From assembly GCA_949752735.1 (NCBI GenBank), contig OX457039.1, positions 22,118,830-22,182,829 on the forward strand: DNA of 64,000 bases, read 5' to 3'. Below the pieces are notes generated by a model. The model was not told where the DNA came from. It saw only the letters and a list, made by a program, of their open reading frames with translations, and did not search any database. The position numbers and the translations under genes are program-made. Shown piece after piece: positions 57,701-63,574 of the stretch (position 1 is its first letter; the number at the start of each line of letters is the position of its first letter). The DNA comes from Lumbricus terrestris. Lineage: Eukaryota > Annelida > Clitellata > Crassiclitellata > Lumbricidae.

Positions 57701-59639
57701 CGGGCCCCCTCCCAAAAAATTTAAAAAAAGATTTCACCACCAGCTTCGTAGTAGTTGCTGGTTATCTTTCTCATGACGCTCTAGTCTAGTTGTTCTAGTG
57801 CATGCTTTTGTTACTAGTCGAATTTGCCATTGTTGTTCGATAAAAAAATCAAGGGAAATAGGGCAATCCTTGCTCCTTCCTTATTCCTCATGCCAGTAAA
57901 TAGCAGTGATGTAGGCGAGTCCACCTGAACTGAGTCCGAGTCAAGTTCAAATCCATCTAAACCGAGTCCGAATCGAGTCTGAGTCCAAAGGTGCTCAAGT
58001 CCACGCCCGAGTCACTATATAAATCAAATTCCAGCCCATTAACATCAAGATCCACTGAAATACTCAATTTAGTGGCCTAGAAAAAATATTGGTACTATTT
58101 ATGCAGAAAGAATTAAATTAGATCAAGTTTTGTTCAATAATAATCTGGCGCACCACTGCTGAACACAGGTTCAACAGGCACACCTTATAAAGGCTGCTGT
58201 GTTGAGACTTTCGGCCAAAATTGCTGCCCATCAGCAATGCCTCTCGTTTTAAAGTAAGTGTTTGGAGTCTGTGGTATGGGAATGACCCCTGTGTTGACAT
58301 AATCTGCCCTTCGGATGTCCCAGCACAGACCAGATAAGTGCTACGTTCTTGCCTGCTCACTGCAATCCACCAATTGTGTAGATGTGGAAAGGAAAATAGA
58401 ACTCTAGCTGTGCCTCGTACCATAGTGCTGACCCGAAACCGCATTAGCTGTTAGGAGTGTGGCAAGACCTGAGGTGTAGATAATACAAAGTATGGGACCA
58501 ACTCCAAGGACCATATTGTGCAGGCACCCACGAGGACCTAGAAGAACCATGAACCACACAGAGTTCATGAAGAAAATAATCTATCCATTTGTAAAATGCA
58601 CCAGACAAACCAAAAGAAACACTCAGCTGCTCTAACAAAATCTCGTGGTCCACAGTGTCAAAAGCGGCACTGACGTCAAAAAGGGCCAGCAGGGTCAGCT
58701 GAGCTCTGTCAATCGCTCCATAGATGTCCGAGAGGAGTCGGAGCAAAAGCGTTTCAGCTGAGTGGAATCTTCTGAAACCGGACTGATTCTGAGGCAGCAG
58801 ATTATTCCCTTCTAGGTAAGCGACGAGTTGCATGGCGACGACCTTTTCGATGAGCTTTGAGAGGAACGTAACATTCACTATCGGCCTATAGTTCCCGGGA
58901 TTAGTCAGATCCAATCCACCGCTCTTCAGAGCAGGGATCAGGATTGACCTCTTCTGCGTTGATGGTAGAATGCCTTCCTGTAGAGATCGATTGCAGAGTG
59001 TTGTGAGGAGAGGAAGTAAAATGTCGATGAATTCATGAAGCAGGAAGGTAGGTATGGGATCTAGTTCACAGGACTTTGGCGGTGAAGAAAGAATAATGCT
59101 TCGTAGTTCTGTACTTGTTACAGAATTCAATGTAGAGAGGTGACAGTCGGAGGGAGGATATTCAGGTGTATGTATGTATGTATATGTGTATGTATATATG
59201 TATGTTTGCATGAGTGTGTATGTATAGGTGTATGTATGTATGTATATTTATATGTATGTATGTAATGTATGTATATTTATATGTATGTATGTATGCATGT
59301 ATGTATGTACGTACGTACGTATGCATACATGTATGTATTTATTTAAAGTAGCGTGAGGCGGTTATAGAGGCCATTCGGGTTCAAAGGGTTAATAAATTTT
59401 CATGTGGGAAGTCAATTTCTAATCATTAACTGTTTATAATAGATGGAAGAAGAAGCTTCCAATGAGCAAATCTTCTCTGGAAAGCACTTGGCTTTATCAT
59501 GAAATAGGTCGATGTTACTTGGAGATGGGAGATTTTTCGGATGCAAAAGAATATGGTGAGAAATCACTGAGTGCTGCTGATGATGCTGATGATGATCTGT
59601 GGCAACTGAATGCCAGAGTTCTCATTGCTCAGTCACAAG
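24555..59639 (+). CDS. TTC25: TTC25/ODAD4 outer dynein arm docking complex subunit (5' nine exons; gene continues past window)
   Basis: Nine coding exons (24555-24731, 35194-35325, 36636-36789, 37919-37983, 46184-46349, 49091-49315, 54112-54319, 55427-55513, 59443-59639) join in frame at every junction and give 470 complete codons. TTC25 (ODAD4) is a TPR protein of the docking complex that anchors outer dynein arms to doublet microtubules in motile cilia; its loss causes primary ciliary dyskinesia in humans. The match runs colinearly: N-terminal TPRs (exons 1-3; YHRGNKLRP in exon 3), the GDLSFF motif (exon 4), CKQLLGELFADKEFLEKLL (exon 5), YLDTRTEFWQQQKP (exon 6), and C-terminal TPRs with SCIGNAHLEL, LDNIGRVYARMGKFDKAI and WLYHEIGRCYLEMG (exons 7-9). 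Human TTC25 is about 670 aa, so roughly the last 200 residues lie beyond 64000. Introns are up to 10.5 kb and full of transposons, yet all exons are intact. Confidence 0.93.
24770..24865. repeat. Dispersed repeat fragment (inverted relative to 25.8 and 27.2 kb)
   Basis: Contains ACGGCTGGGTAGCAG..., AAACAATATGGGCGCCACAG and TCACCTACGGCGATCAC, the reverse complement of sequences at 25720-25890 and 27200-27290. It lies just inside TTC25 intron 1. Confidence 0.6.
25345..25670 (-). repeat. Dispersed repeat, GGGCGCCCGCAGAAATTTTTG family
   Basis: Pairs with an inverted copy at 32425-32710 (both contain GCAGAAATTTTTGCA, TTTTTC-AGCTCTTGCTAC and CACTTGCC-CTTGAAAACTG). Possibly a non-autonomous DNA element; termini not defined. 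Confidence 0.55.
25708..25925 (+). repeat. 33-bp tandem repeat and flanking dispersed repeat
   Basis: Three units of TGGTCTATAGATCGCCGTAG plus GTTGCGGAAACAT, then TTTACTTGCTACCGAGCCAT. The same module recurs at 26330-26380 and 27196-27290 and flanks the MULE element. Confidence 0.75.
25935..26065 (+). repeat. Variant ~40-bp repeat cluster
   Basis: Three units of ATTTTTAGACCAGAAATGGA plus AGCTGGATGCATGT, related to the GAAGTTGGATTGATGAAA family. Confidence 0.65.
26389..27195 (+). mobile_element. MULE/foldback-type element with FLYWCH fragment and 9-bp TSD
   Basis: 807 bp flanked by perfect 9-bp duplications GGGCTATTG (26380-26388, 27196-27204). The ends share GGACCATTGCTCATAGGCTG in inverted orientation and are built of ~14-bp tandem units (TTGCTCATAGGCT left; GAGCAATAAGCCTAT right), as in foldback elements. 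Nine-base duplication is characteristic of Mutator-like elements. The centre encodes a FLYWCH-type zinc-finger fragment. Related flanking sequence at 25742 gives the empty-site configuration. Confidence 0.82.
26854..27012 (+). pseudogene. FLYWCH-type zinc finger fragment inside the MULE
   Basis: From an ATG at 26854 the frame reads MDVEGKFGVSKRGKQTFLLN then GFEYCKHRVTKEGETVFFFY-NC. The F-L-Y-(Y)-C spacing fits the first half of a FLYWCH finger, with Tyr in place of the usual Trp. It then runs into the tandem terminal repeats and stops, so the second half and any transposase are lost. FLYWCH domains occur in MULE transposases and in domesticated proteins. Confidence 0.6.
27395..28470 (+). repeat. 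Largest array of the ~40-bp dispersed repeat
   Basis: About twenty degenerate units of AAATAGAAGTTGGATTGATG followed by AAAATAATTCTTGCT. Unit length varies (35-60 bp). Interrupted twice by the companion motif TATTCGCCATTGCATAGG-TTTTAGC. No coding frame. Confidence 0.8.
30170..31464. mobile_element. hAT element with 8-bp TSD, nested in the 28.8-32.4 kb transposon
   Basis: TAGGGTTGCCAGG and its inverted copy form the termini, flanked by perfect TATGCTAT duplications (30162-30169, 31465-31472). Subterminal GTCCGGTAAT motifs repeat. It includes a TA-rich hairpin (30208-30325), a TG/CA-rich stretch (30330-30395) and degenerate CAGA/GATA repeats (30890-31090). No transposase. Confidence 0.9.
30208..30325. 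repeat. TA-rich long hairpin
   Basis: ATCAAGTTA...GGGCCATATATA is mirrored by TATATATGGCCCGTAACTTGAT around ~80 bp of (TA)n. Confidence 0.85.
32425..32710 (+). repeat. Dispersed repeat, inverted partner of 25345-25670
   Basis: GGGCGCTCGCAGAAATTTTT-GCAGGAGGGGCAAAA start and CCACTTGCCAACTGGAAAAC end. See the partner copy. Confidence 0.55.
32711..32941 (-). mobile_element. tRNA-derived SINE S1 copy (minus)
   Basis: Reverse complement of the S1 SINE: (GTTT)n tail at 32717, GTTATAGCGCCCCTTCAAG, B-box GGATTCGAACCTCGAACC and A-box CCACCACTACACCACC near 32930. Full length. Confidence 0.9.
32942..35193. other. TTC25 intron 1, distal part, no gene recognised
   Basis: AT-rich. Contains a 44-bp tandem duplication at 33719-33800 (TAATTAGTTACTACTATTGA twice) and a GGGCAAATGCCCCCAGAATT fragment at 33087 related to the repeat at 25.6 kb. 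Otherwise nothing recognised. Confidence 0.4.
35194..35325 (+). CDS. TTC25: TTC25 exon 2
   Basis: 44 codons, phase 0 at both ends, acceptor AAG and donor GTATTT. It encodes ALELKPREKNCLIARAQCYL and the second TPR helix pair, ending DCNFIK. It completes the TPR begun in exon 1, ten kilobases upstream. Confidence 0.92.
35770..36180 (-). mobile_element. LINE post-RT fragment
   Basis: Minus strand encodes HQSVQSLILSPIHYCSVALA and RLPQSRIIRLQTVINATACL, the LxxSRLDYCNsLLAGLP-type module of CR1/Jockey LINEs. Confidence 0.7.
36405..36600 (-). repeat. LINE 3' UTR fragment
   Basis: TTGTATTATATTGTATATG tail followed by AATTTATAAAGCGCGTC, GAAGCGCTCTC. Same type of 3' end as at 42785-42960. Confidence 0.5.
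36636..36789 (+). CDS. TTC25: TTC25 exon 3
   Basis: Starts after a TAG acceptor with GILMKAESYYQM, carries FEYALMFYHRGNKLRP and ends in DNSIG before a GTAAGT donor (phase 1). This is the most conserved block of the N-terminal TPR array. Confidence 0.95.
37580..37830 (-). mobile_element. CR1/L2-like LINE 3' end
   Basis: AATCAATCAATCG tail, TATAGCGCCCCTTCAAGG, CTCAGAGGCGCTCCCGG, then the WN-LP module on the minus strand. Parallel to 54365-54720 (about 85% similar by eye). Confidence 0.75.
37919..37983 (+). CDS. TTC25: TTC25 exon 4
   Basis: 65-nt exon; its first two bases complete a Glu codon with exon 3. It encodes ENAGLHLQNRGDLSFFFED and ends HQQ before GTTAGT (phase 0). The short GDLSF motif is diagnostic for the family. 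Acceptor GAAG is preceded by a T-rich tract. Confidence 0.88.
38335..38876. mobile_element. PIF/Harbinger-like MITE with TAA TSD
   Basis: Ends GGCCTAAAAAAATAATGTTG and mirrored CAACATTATTTTTTTGCC, flanked by TAA on both sides (38332-38334, 38877-38879). A 3-bp TWA duplication and GG-starting TIR fit PIF/Harbinger. Related copies at 51524-52337 and 63500-63563. Confidence 0.75.
38895..39240 (+). mobile_element. RTE-like LINE relic, 5' part of a split copy
   Basis: Reads RRGRSRIIDEQFT, then KVIINFIDFTQAFDSIWHHG and MWTIMQKAGIPEQLIRHVQG, up to SVKTGV. It resumes at about 42310-42780 after an inserted LINE. The first bases (38895-38925) are a hAT terminus GCCACCTGGCAACCCTA. Confidence 0.65.
39614..40493 (+). 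mobile_element. piggyBac-like deletion derivative with TTAA TSD
   Basis: Exact 13-bp TIRs CCCCTTGGCTGCC / GGCAGCCAAGGGG, flanked by TTAA on both sides. 880 bp. The plus strand near 39955 encodes GKKFTKEQVLNMLEDNDYSE then a run of Asp/Glu/Ser ending DSDDSHM, like the acidic N-terminus of piggyBac transposases. The catalytic domain is deleted. Confidence 0.88.
41101..41555. mobile_element. MITE M2 copy
   Basis: CCGGTGTCACG start and TTTCGTGACACCG end; body colinear with the copy at 23656. Inserted between the RT and post-RT parts of the LINE. Confidence 0.85.
42310..42780 (+). mobile_element. RTE-like LINE relic, 3' part of a split copy
   Basis: Encodes INSGK-TKIIVIERIKGI and FVCLGGLINADGSNIHAKKN, the YLGxxxxxDG region of an RTE-type RT, with several frame breaks. 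Completes 38895-39240. Confidence 0.55.
42785..42960 (-). repeat. LINE 3' UTR fragment
   Basis: TGTATTGTATTGTATC tail followed by AATTTATAAAGTGCC and CAGTGGCACTCCC. Confidence 0.5.
42961..44190 (-). mobile_element. CR1/L2-like LINE, RT to 3' end, long open frame
   Basis: Minus strand: AAFDTVDHTILLERLSKSFG, GLPQGSVLAPLLYILYTADL, QYADDTQAFVH, MSSNRLRLNSDKTQFIWLGG, HALICSRVDFGNSAYAGL and LHWLPVPQRIEFKILTLMRN, then after one frame change RSFAYLGPTCWNRLPHKLRS. Tail (ATTGTA)n and the GCGCC-type 3' end. Abuts a gypsy pol whose RT it interrupts. Confidence 0.85.
44222..45975 (-). mobile_element. Ty3/gypsy pol with integrase upstream of RT (Gmr1-like)
   Basis: Reading the minus strand: integrase core (WTVIDLASHYPFAFPLRNHT, NCGSEF, SPYHPQSNGCCERFHRTLKD), then a GPY/F-type end (VDYWVGTPDRRKKKRVVHVN), a ~60-codon linker, then the RT leader (FSVTPGKT, GTKPVRKSPYRLHPEKLAKV) and RT proper (SPWAAPIVMVPKPDGSNRLC, FGLRNAPASFSRLMAKVLHG, HLDDIIIFS). 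IN and RT are only ~280 bp apart with no LTR between, so this is a true IN-RT order, as in Gmr1-like elements. Gag, protease, RNase H and both LTRs are absent; several stops. Confidence 0.8.
46184..46349 (+). CDS. TTC25: TTC25 exon 5
   Basis: Starts KPKSSASHGKAV after a TTTCTAG acceptor, carries KTCKQLLGELFADKEFLEKL and ends phase 1 before GTGAGA. The preceding intron is 8.2 kb with a gypsy pol ending about 200 bp upstream of the exon. Confidence 0.93.
46735..47400. repeat. Dispersed repeat with GAGTCC arrays (copy 1)
   Basis: A degenerate run of GAGTCCAAGTC-type words (46760-46930), then CTGTGCTGAGATTTGTCGCC, AAAATTGCTGC-ATCAGCAATG, and TCTGAGTCTGTGGAATGG. Colinear with 57890-58440. Class unknown. 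Confidence 0.55.
47770..48120 (-). repeat. LINE 3' end with (AAT)n tail
   Basis: (AAT)n, TTTCTTTATTCATGCATC, later GAGCACTCCCAGCCC and ATCATTCCAGATAGATGACC, the usual layout of a minus-strand LINE 3' UTR in this window. Confidence 0.5.
48130..48915 (+). pseudogene. BED-type hAT transposase relic
   Basis: Encodes QINQLYEQKKNWIRQMLNDA, VSVAVTADYWSSVA, then after an inserted element NDS, YLGMTAKQLGFKD and AVLHVEGRHFSEACVEHIK, matching the central region of ZBED-like hAT transposases. Frameshifts throughout. A TAGGCC insertion between NDS and YLG lies at 48672-48679. Confidence 0.7.
48309..48652. mobile_element. Non-autonomous hAT with 8-bp TSD inside the transposase relic
   Basis: TGGGGTGTATTCT and AGAATACAGCCCTG inverted ends, flanked by TCTGTGGC on both sides (48301-48308, 48653-48660). 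The interior repeats GGTGAGTACACGCTG and GTATACCC motifs and has TTTTTCGTCC runs. Excising it rejoins the transposase relic. Confidence 0.85.
49091..49315 (+). CDS. TTC25: TTC25 exon 6
   Basis: Enters in phase 1 (Glu split across the junction), encodes EAASNQSETNKAIRSLAI then LDYLDTRTEFWQQQKPMYSR and ends VIDE plus one base before GTATTT. The YLDTRTEFW motif is highly conserved. The middle part (KRDKNMRENTSQSIG) is less conserved and charged. Confidence 0.93.
49584..49800 (+). mobile_element. tRNA-derived SINE S1 copy
   Basis: A-box GGTGTAGTGGTGG, B-box GGTTCGAGGTTCGAATCC, GGGAGCGCCTCTGAGTAG and GGAAGAGGCGCTATAG tail. Tail repeats are reduced to ACAAA. Confidence 0.9.
49922..50797. mobile_element. 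hAT element with 8-bp TSD, GCGGCCCGCG family
   Basis: CAGGGGTCTCAAAC and GTTTGAGACCTCTG termini, flanked by perfect ATATAGAC (49914-49921, 50798-50805). CGGCCCGCG motifs near both ends. Itself interrupted by a truncated M2 MITE. Confidence 0.92.
50207..50580. mobile_element. MITE M2, truncated and diverged copy
   Basis: CCGGTGTCGCAAAATATAG start; body colinear with the left arm at 1676-2000. Carries a 6-bp insertion GGCCTA at 50427-50434 absent from the other copies. Confidence 0.8.
51143..51500. repeat. Repeat with GTATAAAGTCTCCCC ends
   Basis: GGTGTCACGGTATAAAGTCT start, inner GGAGACTTTATTTCAGAATA and AATCTGTTTCGAAATAAAGC inverted blocks. Terminus resembles M2 (GGTGTCACG) but the body is different. 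The right end is unclear. Confidence 0.5.
51524..52337. mobile_element. PIF/Harbinger-like MITE with TTA TSD (inverse orientation of 38335-38876)
   Basis: GGCCAAAAAAAATAATG and CATTATTTTTTTGGGCC termini with TTA on both sides (51521-51523, 52338-52340). The interior matches 38335-38876 in reverse (GACCCCTAGCAGTGATG versus CATCACTGCTAGGGGTT). A partial second terminus sits at 51753, so part of the left end is duplicated. Confidence 0.75.
52717..53767. other. TTC25 intron 6, no gene recognised
   Basis: AT-rich; 52717-52870 contains AAGCACCCGATTATAAC, similar to 49800-49830 outside the hAT nest. No coding match. Confidence 0.4.
53768..53862 (+). repeat. (TGG)n microsatellite
   Basis: ATG ATG ATG followed by about 18 uninterrupted GTG/TGG units and a GGA-variant end. 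The open frame it creates (poly-Val) is not a gene. Confidence 0.95.
54112..54319 (+). CDS. TTC25: TTC25 exon 7
   Basis: Completes an Ala codon with exon 6, giving IDEAQADGRFGES. Carries ANLHSCIGNAHLELAEYGEA, a TPR, and ends in phase 2 at AKKK before GTAAGT. Acceptor is TTATTGTAG. Confidence 0.95.
54365..54720 (-). mobile_element. CR1/L2-like LINE 3' end
   Basis: ATCAATCAATCAATC tail, TTTAGTGCCCCTTCAAGG, then minus-strand FSVVGPTTWNGLPLTKRHLP and KLLKTAFLLDLGW. Inserted just downstream of TTC25 exon 7. Confidence 0.8.
55427..55513 (+). CDS. TTC25: TTC25 exon 8
   Basis: 87-nt exon encoding HLLDAESRSLDNIGRVYARM and GKFDKAIE, the core of a TPR. Acceptor TGTTGTAG, donor GTAAGC; phase 2 at both junctions, matching exons 7 and 9. 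Confidence 0.95.
56130..57475 (+). mobile_element. LINE post-RT fragment that received an RTE-like insertion
   Basis: Before the insertion: LHLLSWLPIEQIIQFKIC; after it: MVHKITALKLAKV, which continue one another as the usual LxWLPIxxRIxFKIxxxxxK module. The duplicated AAGATCTGTC marks the insertion site of the element at 56362. Confidence 0.75.
56362..57410 (+). mobile_element. RTE-like LINE, 5'-truncated, (AAGTC)n tail, 10-bp TSD
   Basis: Encodes [65 protein letters not shown], then frameshifted [32 protein letters not shown] and [16 protein letters not shown]. Flanked by AAGATCTGTC (56352-56361, 57410-57419), proof of target-primed integration. Same family as 16640-17395. Confidence 0.9.
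57459..57712 (-). mobile_element. Second tRNA-derived SINE family (S2)
   Basis: On the minus strand: GGGGCCCGGTAGAGTAGTGG head with A-box-like GTAGAGTAGTGGTTAA, B-box GAGTTCGAGCCCC, an unrelated body and a (TAA)n tail at 57468-57495. The body and tail differ from S1, implying a different partner LINE. Confidence 0.75.
57890..58440. repeat. Dispersed repeat with GAGTCC arrays (copy 2)
   Basis: GGCGAGTCCACCTGAACTGA and further GAGTCC words, then TGTTGAGACTTTCGGCCAAA and TTGCTGCCCATCAGCAATGC. Colinear with 46735-47400. Confidence 0.55.
58441..59160 (-). mobile_element. CR1/L2-like LINE, linker and RT N-terminal half
   Basis: Minus strand: ELDPIPTFLLHEFIDILLPL, LCNRSLQEGILPSTQKRSIL, NPGNYRPIVNVTFLSKLIEK, SGFRRFHSAETLLLRLLSDI and LLALFDVSAAFDTVDHEILL. 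Same family as 6903-8255; RT catalytic half and 3' end missing. Confidence 0.85.
59160..59345 (+). repeat. (TATG)n microsatellite
   Basis: About 185 bp of degenerate TATG/TGTATA units, ending 97 bp upstream of TTC25 exon 9. Confidence 0.95.
59443..59639 (+). CDS. TTC25: TTC25 exon 9
   Basis: Encodes WKKKLPMSKSSLESTWLYHE then IGRCYLEMGDFSDAKEYGEK and ends LIAQSQ plus one base before GTTAGT (phase 1). It is the last recognisable exon in the window; the following 4.4 kb is mostly LINE sequence. Confidence 0.95.
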
Positions 59640-60704
59640 GTTAGTCTGTTTCTCTTTCATATAGAGTTAGCTGAGCCATTTGGTTTTGTTTGTTTCTGTT
59701 TTGTTTGCGTGTAATAACGGTGTATGTTATGTTGTTGCACGTTGTCTAGTGTCCTGTAATCAGAATCGGAAATTCAAAATTTTCTACAGTGCCCAAAAAA
59801 GGAAATTTGTGGGAACCAACTTATTCACAGGCACTTAATCAAAACAAAATCAACAGGAAGAGGTCAGTAACCAAAGAGTCAGGCAGACAGATAGTCTGAC
59901 GTCTAAGGTGGATAGTGTTTATAGTTAAATTGGCTCGGGAGGTGAGGCAAAGAAGGGAAATTAGTTAGAAGGAATAAAGCAGTGTTTTCAGTTTTGAGTG
60001 AAAGACATGTCGAAAGACAGCAAGAGGAGAGGTTTCAGTGAGTTCATAGGATGGATCCCATGAACTTATGGATTTATGGTAGGCCTGCAGCTTTAGGATA
60101 GAATGCAACCAGGGCTTAAAGTGTTACTGAACGGTCATCGGTGGTATCCAGTCACTTACTTAGTTACTTTTAATTCTGCTTGGAAAGGTAAGGGTTAGCC
60201 AGGCACTTTTTTACACTTTGAGCACTGAATGTAGCTACATTTCATAGACTGTTTATAAGCAAAACATAGCCCACAAGTAGCAAGCTGTTGGACAAACCGA
60301 CAAAATGAAGACCTTAGCAGGTGTAGAAACTTGCAGCTAAACAGTCGCACAAGACAAACAACAAAATTCCAGTCTAAGCACAAGTGAAACACAGCACCAC
60401 AGCTATAAAAGAAAATCAAACTTCCACTGAATTTAAATAGTTTACATTTTCATTTTTATATACCTTCTAGGGAACAAAAGTCATCTTAGACATGGGAGTT
60501 GATGTCAATAAGTTCATTTGGGTTGACTTGGCCATCGAATCGTTTCTGCCTTGCACAACTGACCCTCCAAGTCGAATTTCTACAGAAAAGTTATTTGAAA
60601 TTGTTTTCCTACAAGTCAGCTTAAGCCAACTTGAGACACAAAGAAATCTGAATTGTCACGTTATAGGGCGTATTAATCATGAGACCCTAGGCCAGCTTTG
60701 TAGT
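59640..60704. other. TTC25 intron 9 start, no exon recognised
   Basis: Expected next residues of TTC25 are not found here. A 79-codon frame at 60492-60731 has no recognised similarity. Confidence 0.4.
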
Positions 60705-60754
60705 GTTTTTGTAGAAATGATTGAGATGTAGACCTCAATCATTTCTACAAAAAC
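60705..60754. repeat. 21-bp stem hairpin at the 5' junction of a LINE
   Basis: GTTTTTGTAGAAATGATTGA(G) and its exact reverse complement flank the 8-base loop ATGTAGAC. LINE sequence begins immediately after it. Confidence 0.9.
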
Positions 60755-63345
60755 ATGGAGTGAGCAGGGGTGAGGGAGTGGAGAGCTTACATGGACATAC
60801 CCGGACCAGTGAGAAATCTCCAAACTTCGATATGAAGAGACCCAATGAAAGCCGAATCTCGGAAGTTGGGACTCGGAGAACTCATCTCTTCTCAGCCAAG
60901 CATGTGACCAGCGTTGGCACATGGAACGTAAGATCATTGAACATCACCGGGAGATTGGCGCAGACGATAAGAGAAGCAAGAGCATACAACATACAGATAC
61001 TGGGACTGTGCGAGGTGAGATGGACTGGAGAGGGGAAGCTGGAATCGGAAGGAGCAACGGTGTTATACTCGGGTGGACAGAGACACGAGAGAGGGGTGGG
61101 AATCATTCTGGACAGGGAGGCGGCTGGAGCACTGATGTGCTGGGAGGCAGTAAGTGATAGAATAATAACGGCAAGACTGCAGGCCAGATTCTTCAATACA
61201 ACCATAATCCAGGTATATGCTCCAACGAATGCGTCGGATGATGACGAGAAAGACAAGTTCTACGAACAGTTGAAGGGGTCCGGATGAAGTCCCAGGACAC
61301 GACATGAAGATCCTGATGGGAGACTTTAATGCACAAGTGGGATCAGACAGGACAGGATGGAGGAGGTTATAGGAAAGATGGCGGAGGGGGAGAGAACAGA
61401 CAATGGAGAGAGATTAATGAGTTTGTGCAGCAGCTACAAACTCAGGATTGGAGGCAGCTTTTTCCAACATAAGAAGATACCCGCCGGATGGCAGGACACG
61501 CAATCAGATAGACCATATATGTATGTCTGAAAGATGGATGTCGTCTCTGACAGACGTTAGGGTCTACAGAGGGGCGGATGTAGCTTCGGACCATTACCTG
61601 CTGGTGGCAAAGATAACAATCAAACTGAAGGCATTGCAAAAACCAGGGAAAATGAAGATCATAGCAGCGAATGAATTAGAAGGAAGTAAAGCAACAGATA
61701 TACCAACTGGAACTAAAAATCAGATTTGATGCATTAGAGAGCAGTGAAAGTGCGGATGGTGATGATATGGAACCGTGGAGGATGGATGAAAGATGGGAAG
61801 GGTGGAAAGAAGCTGTAATAAAGGCAAGCGAAAAAGCAGTTGGGTACAGAAGAGAAAGAAGAAAGGAAGCGTGGATAACAGCACAAACATGGCAAGCAAT
61901 AGATGAGAGAAAGCAGATGAAGCAGAAAGTGGAACAAGCAAGAGAGAGGGGAGATGGTTAGCAAGAGGCAGCCAGAGGGTACAAGGAACAGGATAGGGAG
62001 GTAAAGAGGAAATGCCGTAAAGACAAAAACAAGTACATCCTGCAGAAGACGGAGGAAGCGGAGAAAGCAGGAAGAAGAGGAGACTCGAAAACTCTATACC
62101 GAATAGTGAAGGAACTATCATCAGGAAGAATGGGAACACAAAAGCTGCCAGTAAAAAAAGAAAGACGGCCAGATGACGAGGACACACGAGGAGGAGATGG
62201 AGAGATGGAAAGAGCATTTCGAGAGCGTGCTGAACTGCCCGGAACCAACTACATGCAATTCGAACCTGGAGTGGGATGAGGGGATGGAGGAACTTGGCAT
62301 AGATCTGGAAGACATTAGGGAAGATGAGGTTCATAGAGCGCTAAAACATCAGAAGAATGGAAAAGCGGCAGGACAGGATGGAATTCAACCGGAAATGCTC
62401 AAATATGGCGGAACAGCTGACCAAACTGTGCGGTGAAGTGTGGAAAGCGGGAGAAGTGCCGAGCGAATGGAGAGATGGCATCATCATACCAATTCCTAAG
62501 AAGGGCGATCAGAGGGAATGCTCCAACTGGAGACTGGAGAGGCATCACATTACTGTCAACACCTGGAAAGATCATGGCTACGATACTGCTCAACCGCATG
62601 AGAAACGCGGTGGACGAAAGACTGAGACAAGAACAGGCAGGGTTCAGGCCAGGGAGGTCATGCTGCGAACAAATCTTCACGCTCAGGCAGATCATCGAGA
62701 AGGCTTTGATGTGGCAGGTTCCTGTAGCAATAAACTTCATAGACTTCAGGAAGGCCTTCGACAGCGTCCACAGAGAGTCGTTGTGGAAAATCATGCAAAG
62801 CCATGGGAACCCGGAAAAAATCATAGGAATTGTGAAAAGTTTTTACAACAACAGCCGATGTGCGATCAGGTGTGGAGTAGGGGTGGAAGAGTGGTTTCGA
62901 ATTGTGACAGAAGTGTGACAAGGATGTGTGCTGTTGCCATTGATTTTGCACTGGTGGGTGACAGGACAAGGGCATACTGGATTAAAGTGGATAGATGGCG
63001 ACAGACTCAGTGATTTGGATTTTGCAGATGACATTGGATTACTGGACAACACATGGGAGGGAATAAAGGAACTAACATGCAGAGTAGAGGAGGAGGCAGC
63101 AAGAGTGGGGCTAGCCATAAACCCAGAGAAAATGAAGATTATGAAGGTGGGAAAGTGGAGGGAGACAGATGAGATAAGAATTACAGATAGAAATGTGGAC
63201 ATAGTGGAAGACTTCTGTTACCTTGGCAGCACACTATCCGCCGGCAGTAGATGCGATAAAGAAATAAAGATTCGTATTGGAAAGGCAAATGCGGCTTTTG
63301 GAAGACTGGAGAAGATATGGAAAAGCAATGGATGTAGCCTGAAGA
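60755..63345 (+). mobile_element. RTE-like LINE with AP endonuclease and RT, frameshifted
   Basis: APE-type endonuclease: TWNVRSLNITGRLAQTIREA, ILGLCEVRWTGEG, QVYAPTN, MGDFNAQVG and RNQIDHICMSERW / ASDHYLLVAK, spread over frames 60890-61650. RT: PEMLKYGG, IPIPKKGD, ERLRQEQAGFRPGRSCCEQI, NFIDFRKAFDSVHRESLW, DFADDIGLLDN and FCYLGSTLSAGSRCDKEIKI. It is the most complete LINE in the window but needs many frameshifts. Truncated at 63345 by a piggyBac end. Confidence 0.85.
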
Positions 63346-63349
63346 TTAA

Positions 63350-63415
63350 CCCCTTGGCTGCTGCGCCATCAAGGGCTAAACGACACCCCGAGTGCCAACA
63401 CAAAACATATAAATA
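63350..63415. mobile_element. piggyBac-like terminus, solo end
   Basis: TTAA then CCCCTTGGCTGC and ~65 bp matching the right end of the element at 39614-40493 (GCCATCAAGGGCTAAACGAC). No partner terminus. Confidence 0.7.
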
Positions 63416-63499
63416 ATTATAATGTCCCAATTCTATACCTCATATACGGAAGGCAATGTCACTGTCTTATGTAAATAAAAAAGTTTATACAAAATTATC

Positions 63500-63565
63500 A
63501 GAGTCGTGGCAATAAAAGTGGGTTGGGTCGGGTTACTGGAAACATAACATTTTTTGGGCCTTAGA
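63500..63565. mobile_element. PIF/Harbinger-like MITE end
   Basis: GTGGCAATAAAAGTGGGTTG, GGTTACTGGAAACATAACAT and TTTTTTGGGCCTTA match the right end of 38335-38876. Its other end is absent, so adjacent mobile pieces were fused here. Confidence 0.65.
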
Positions 63566-63574
63566 ACTGGTAGG

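Noticed and set aside
60492..60731. Candidate TTC25 exon 10 or small gene (79 codons)
   Set aside because: Does not resemble the TTC25 residues expected after exon 9 and has no family similarity.
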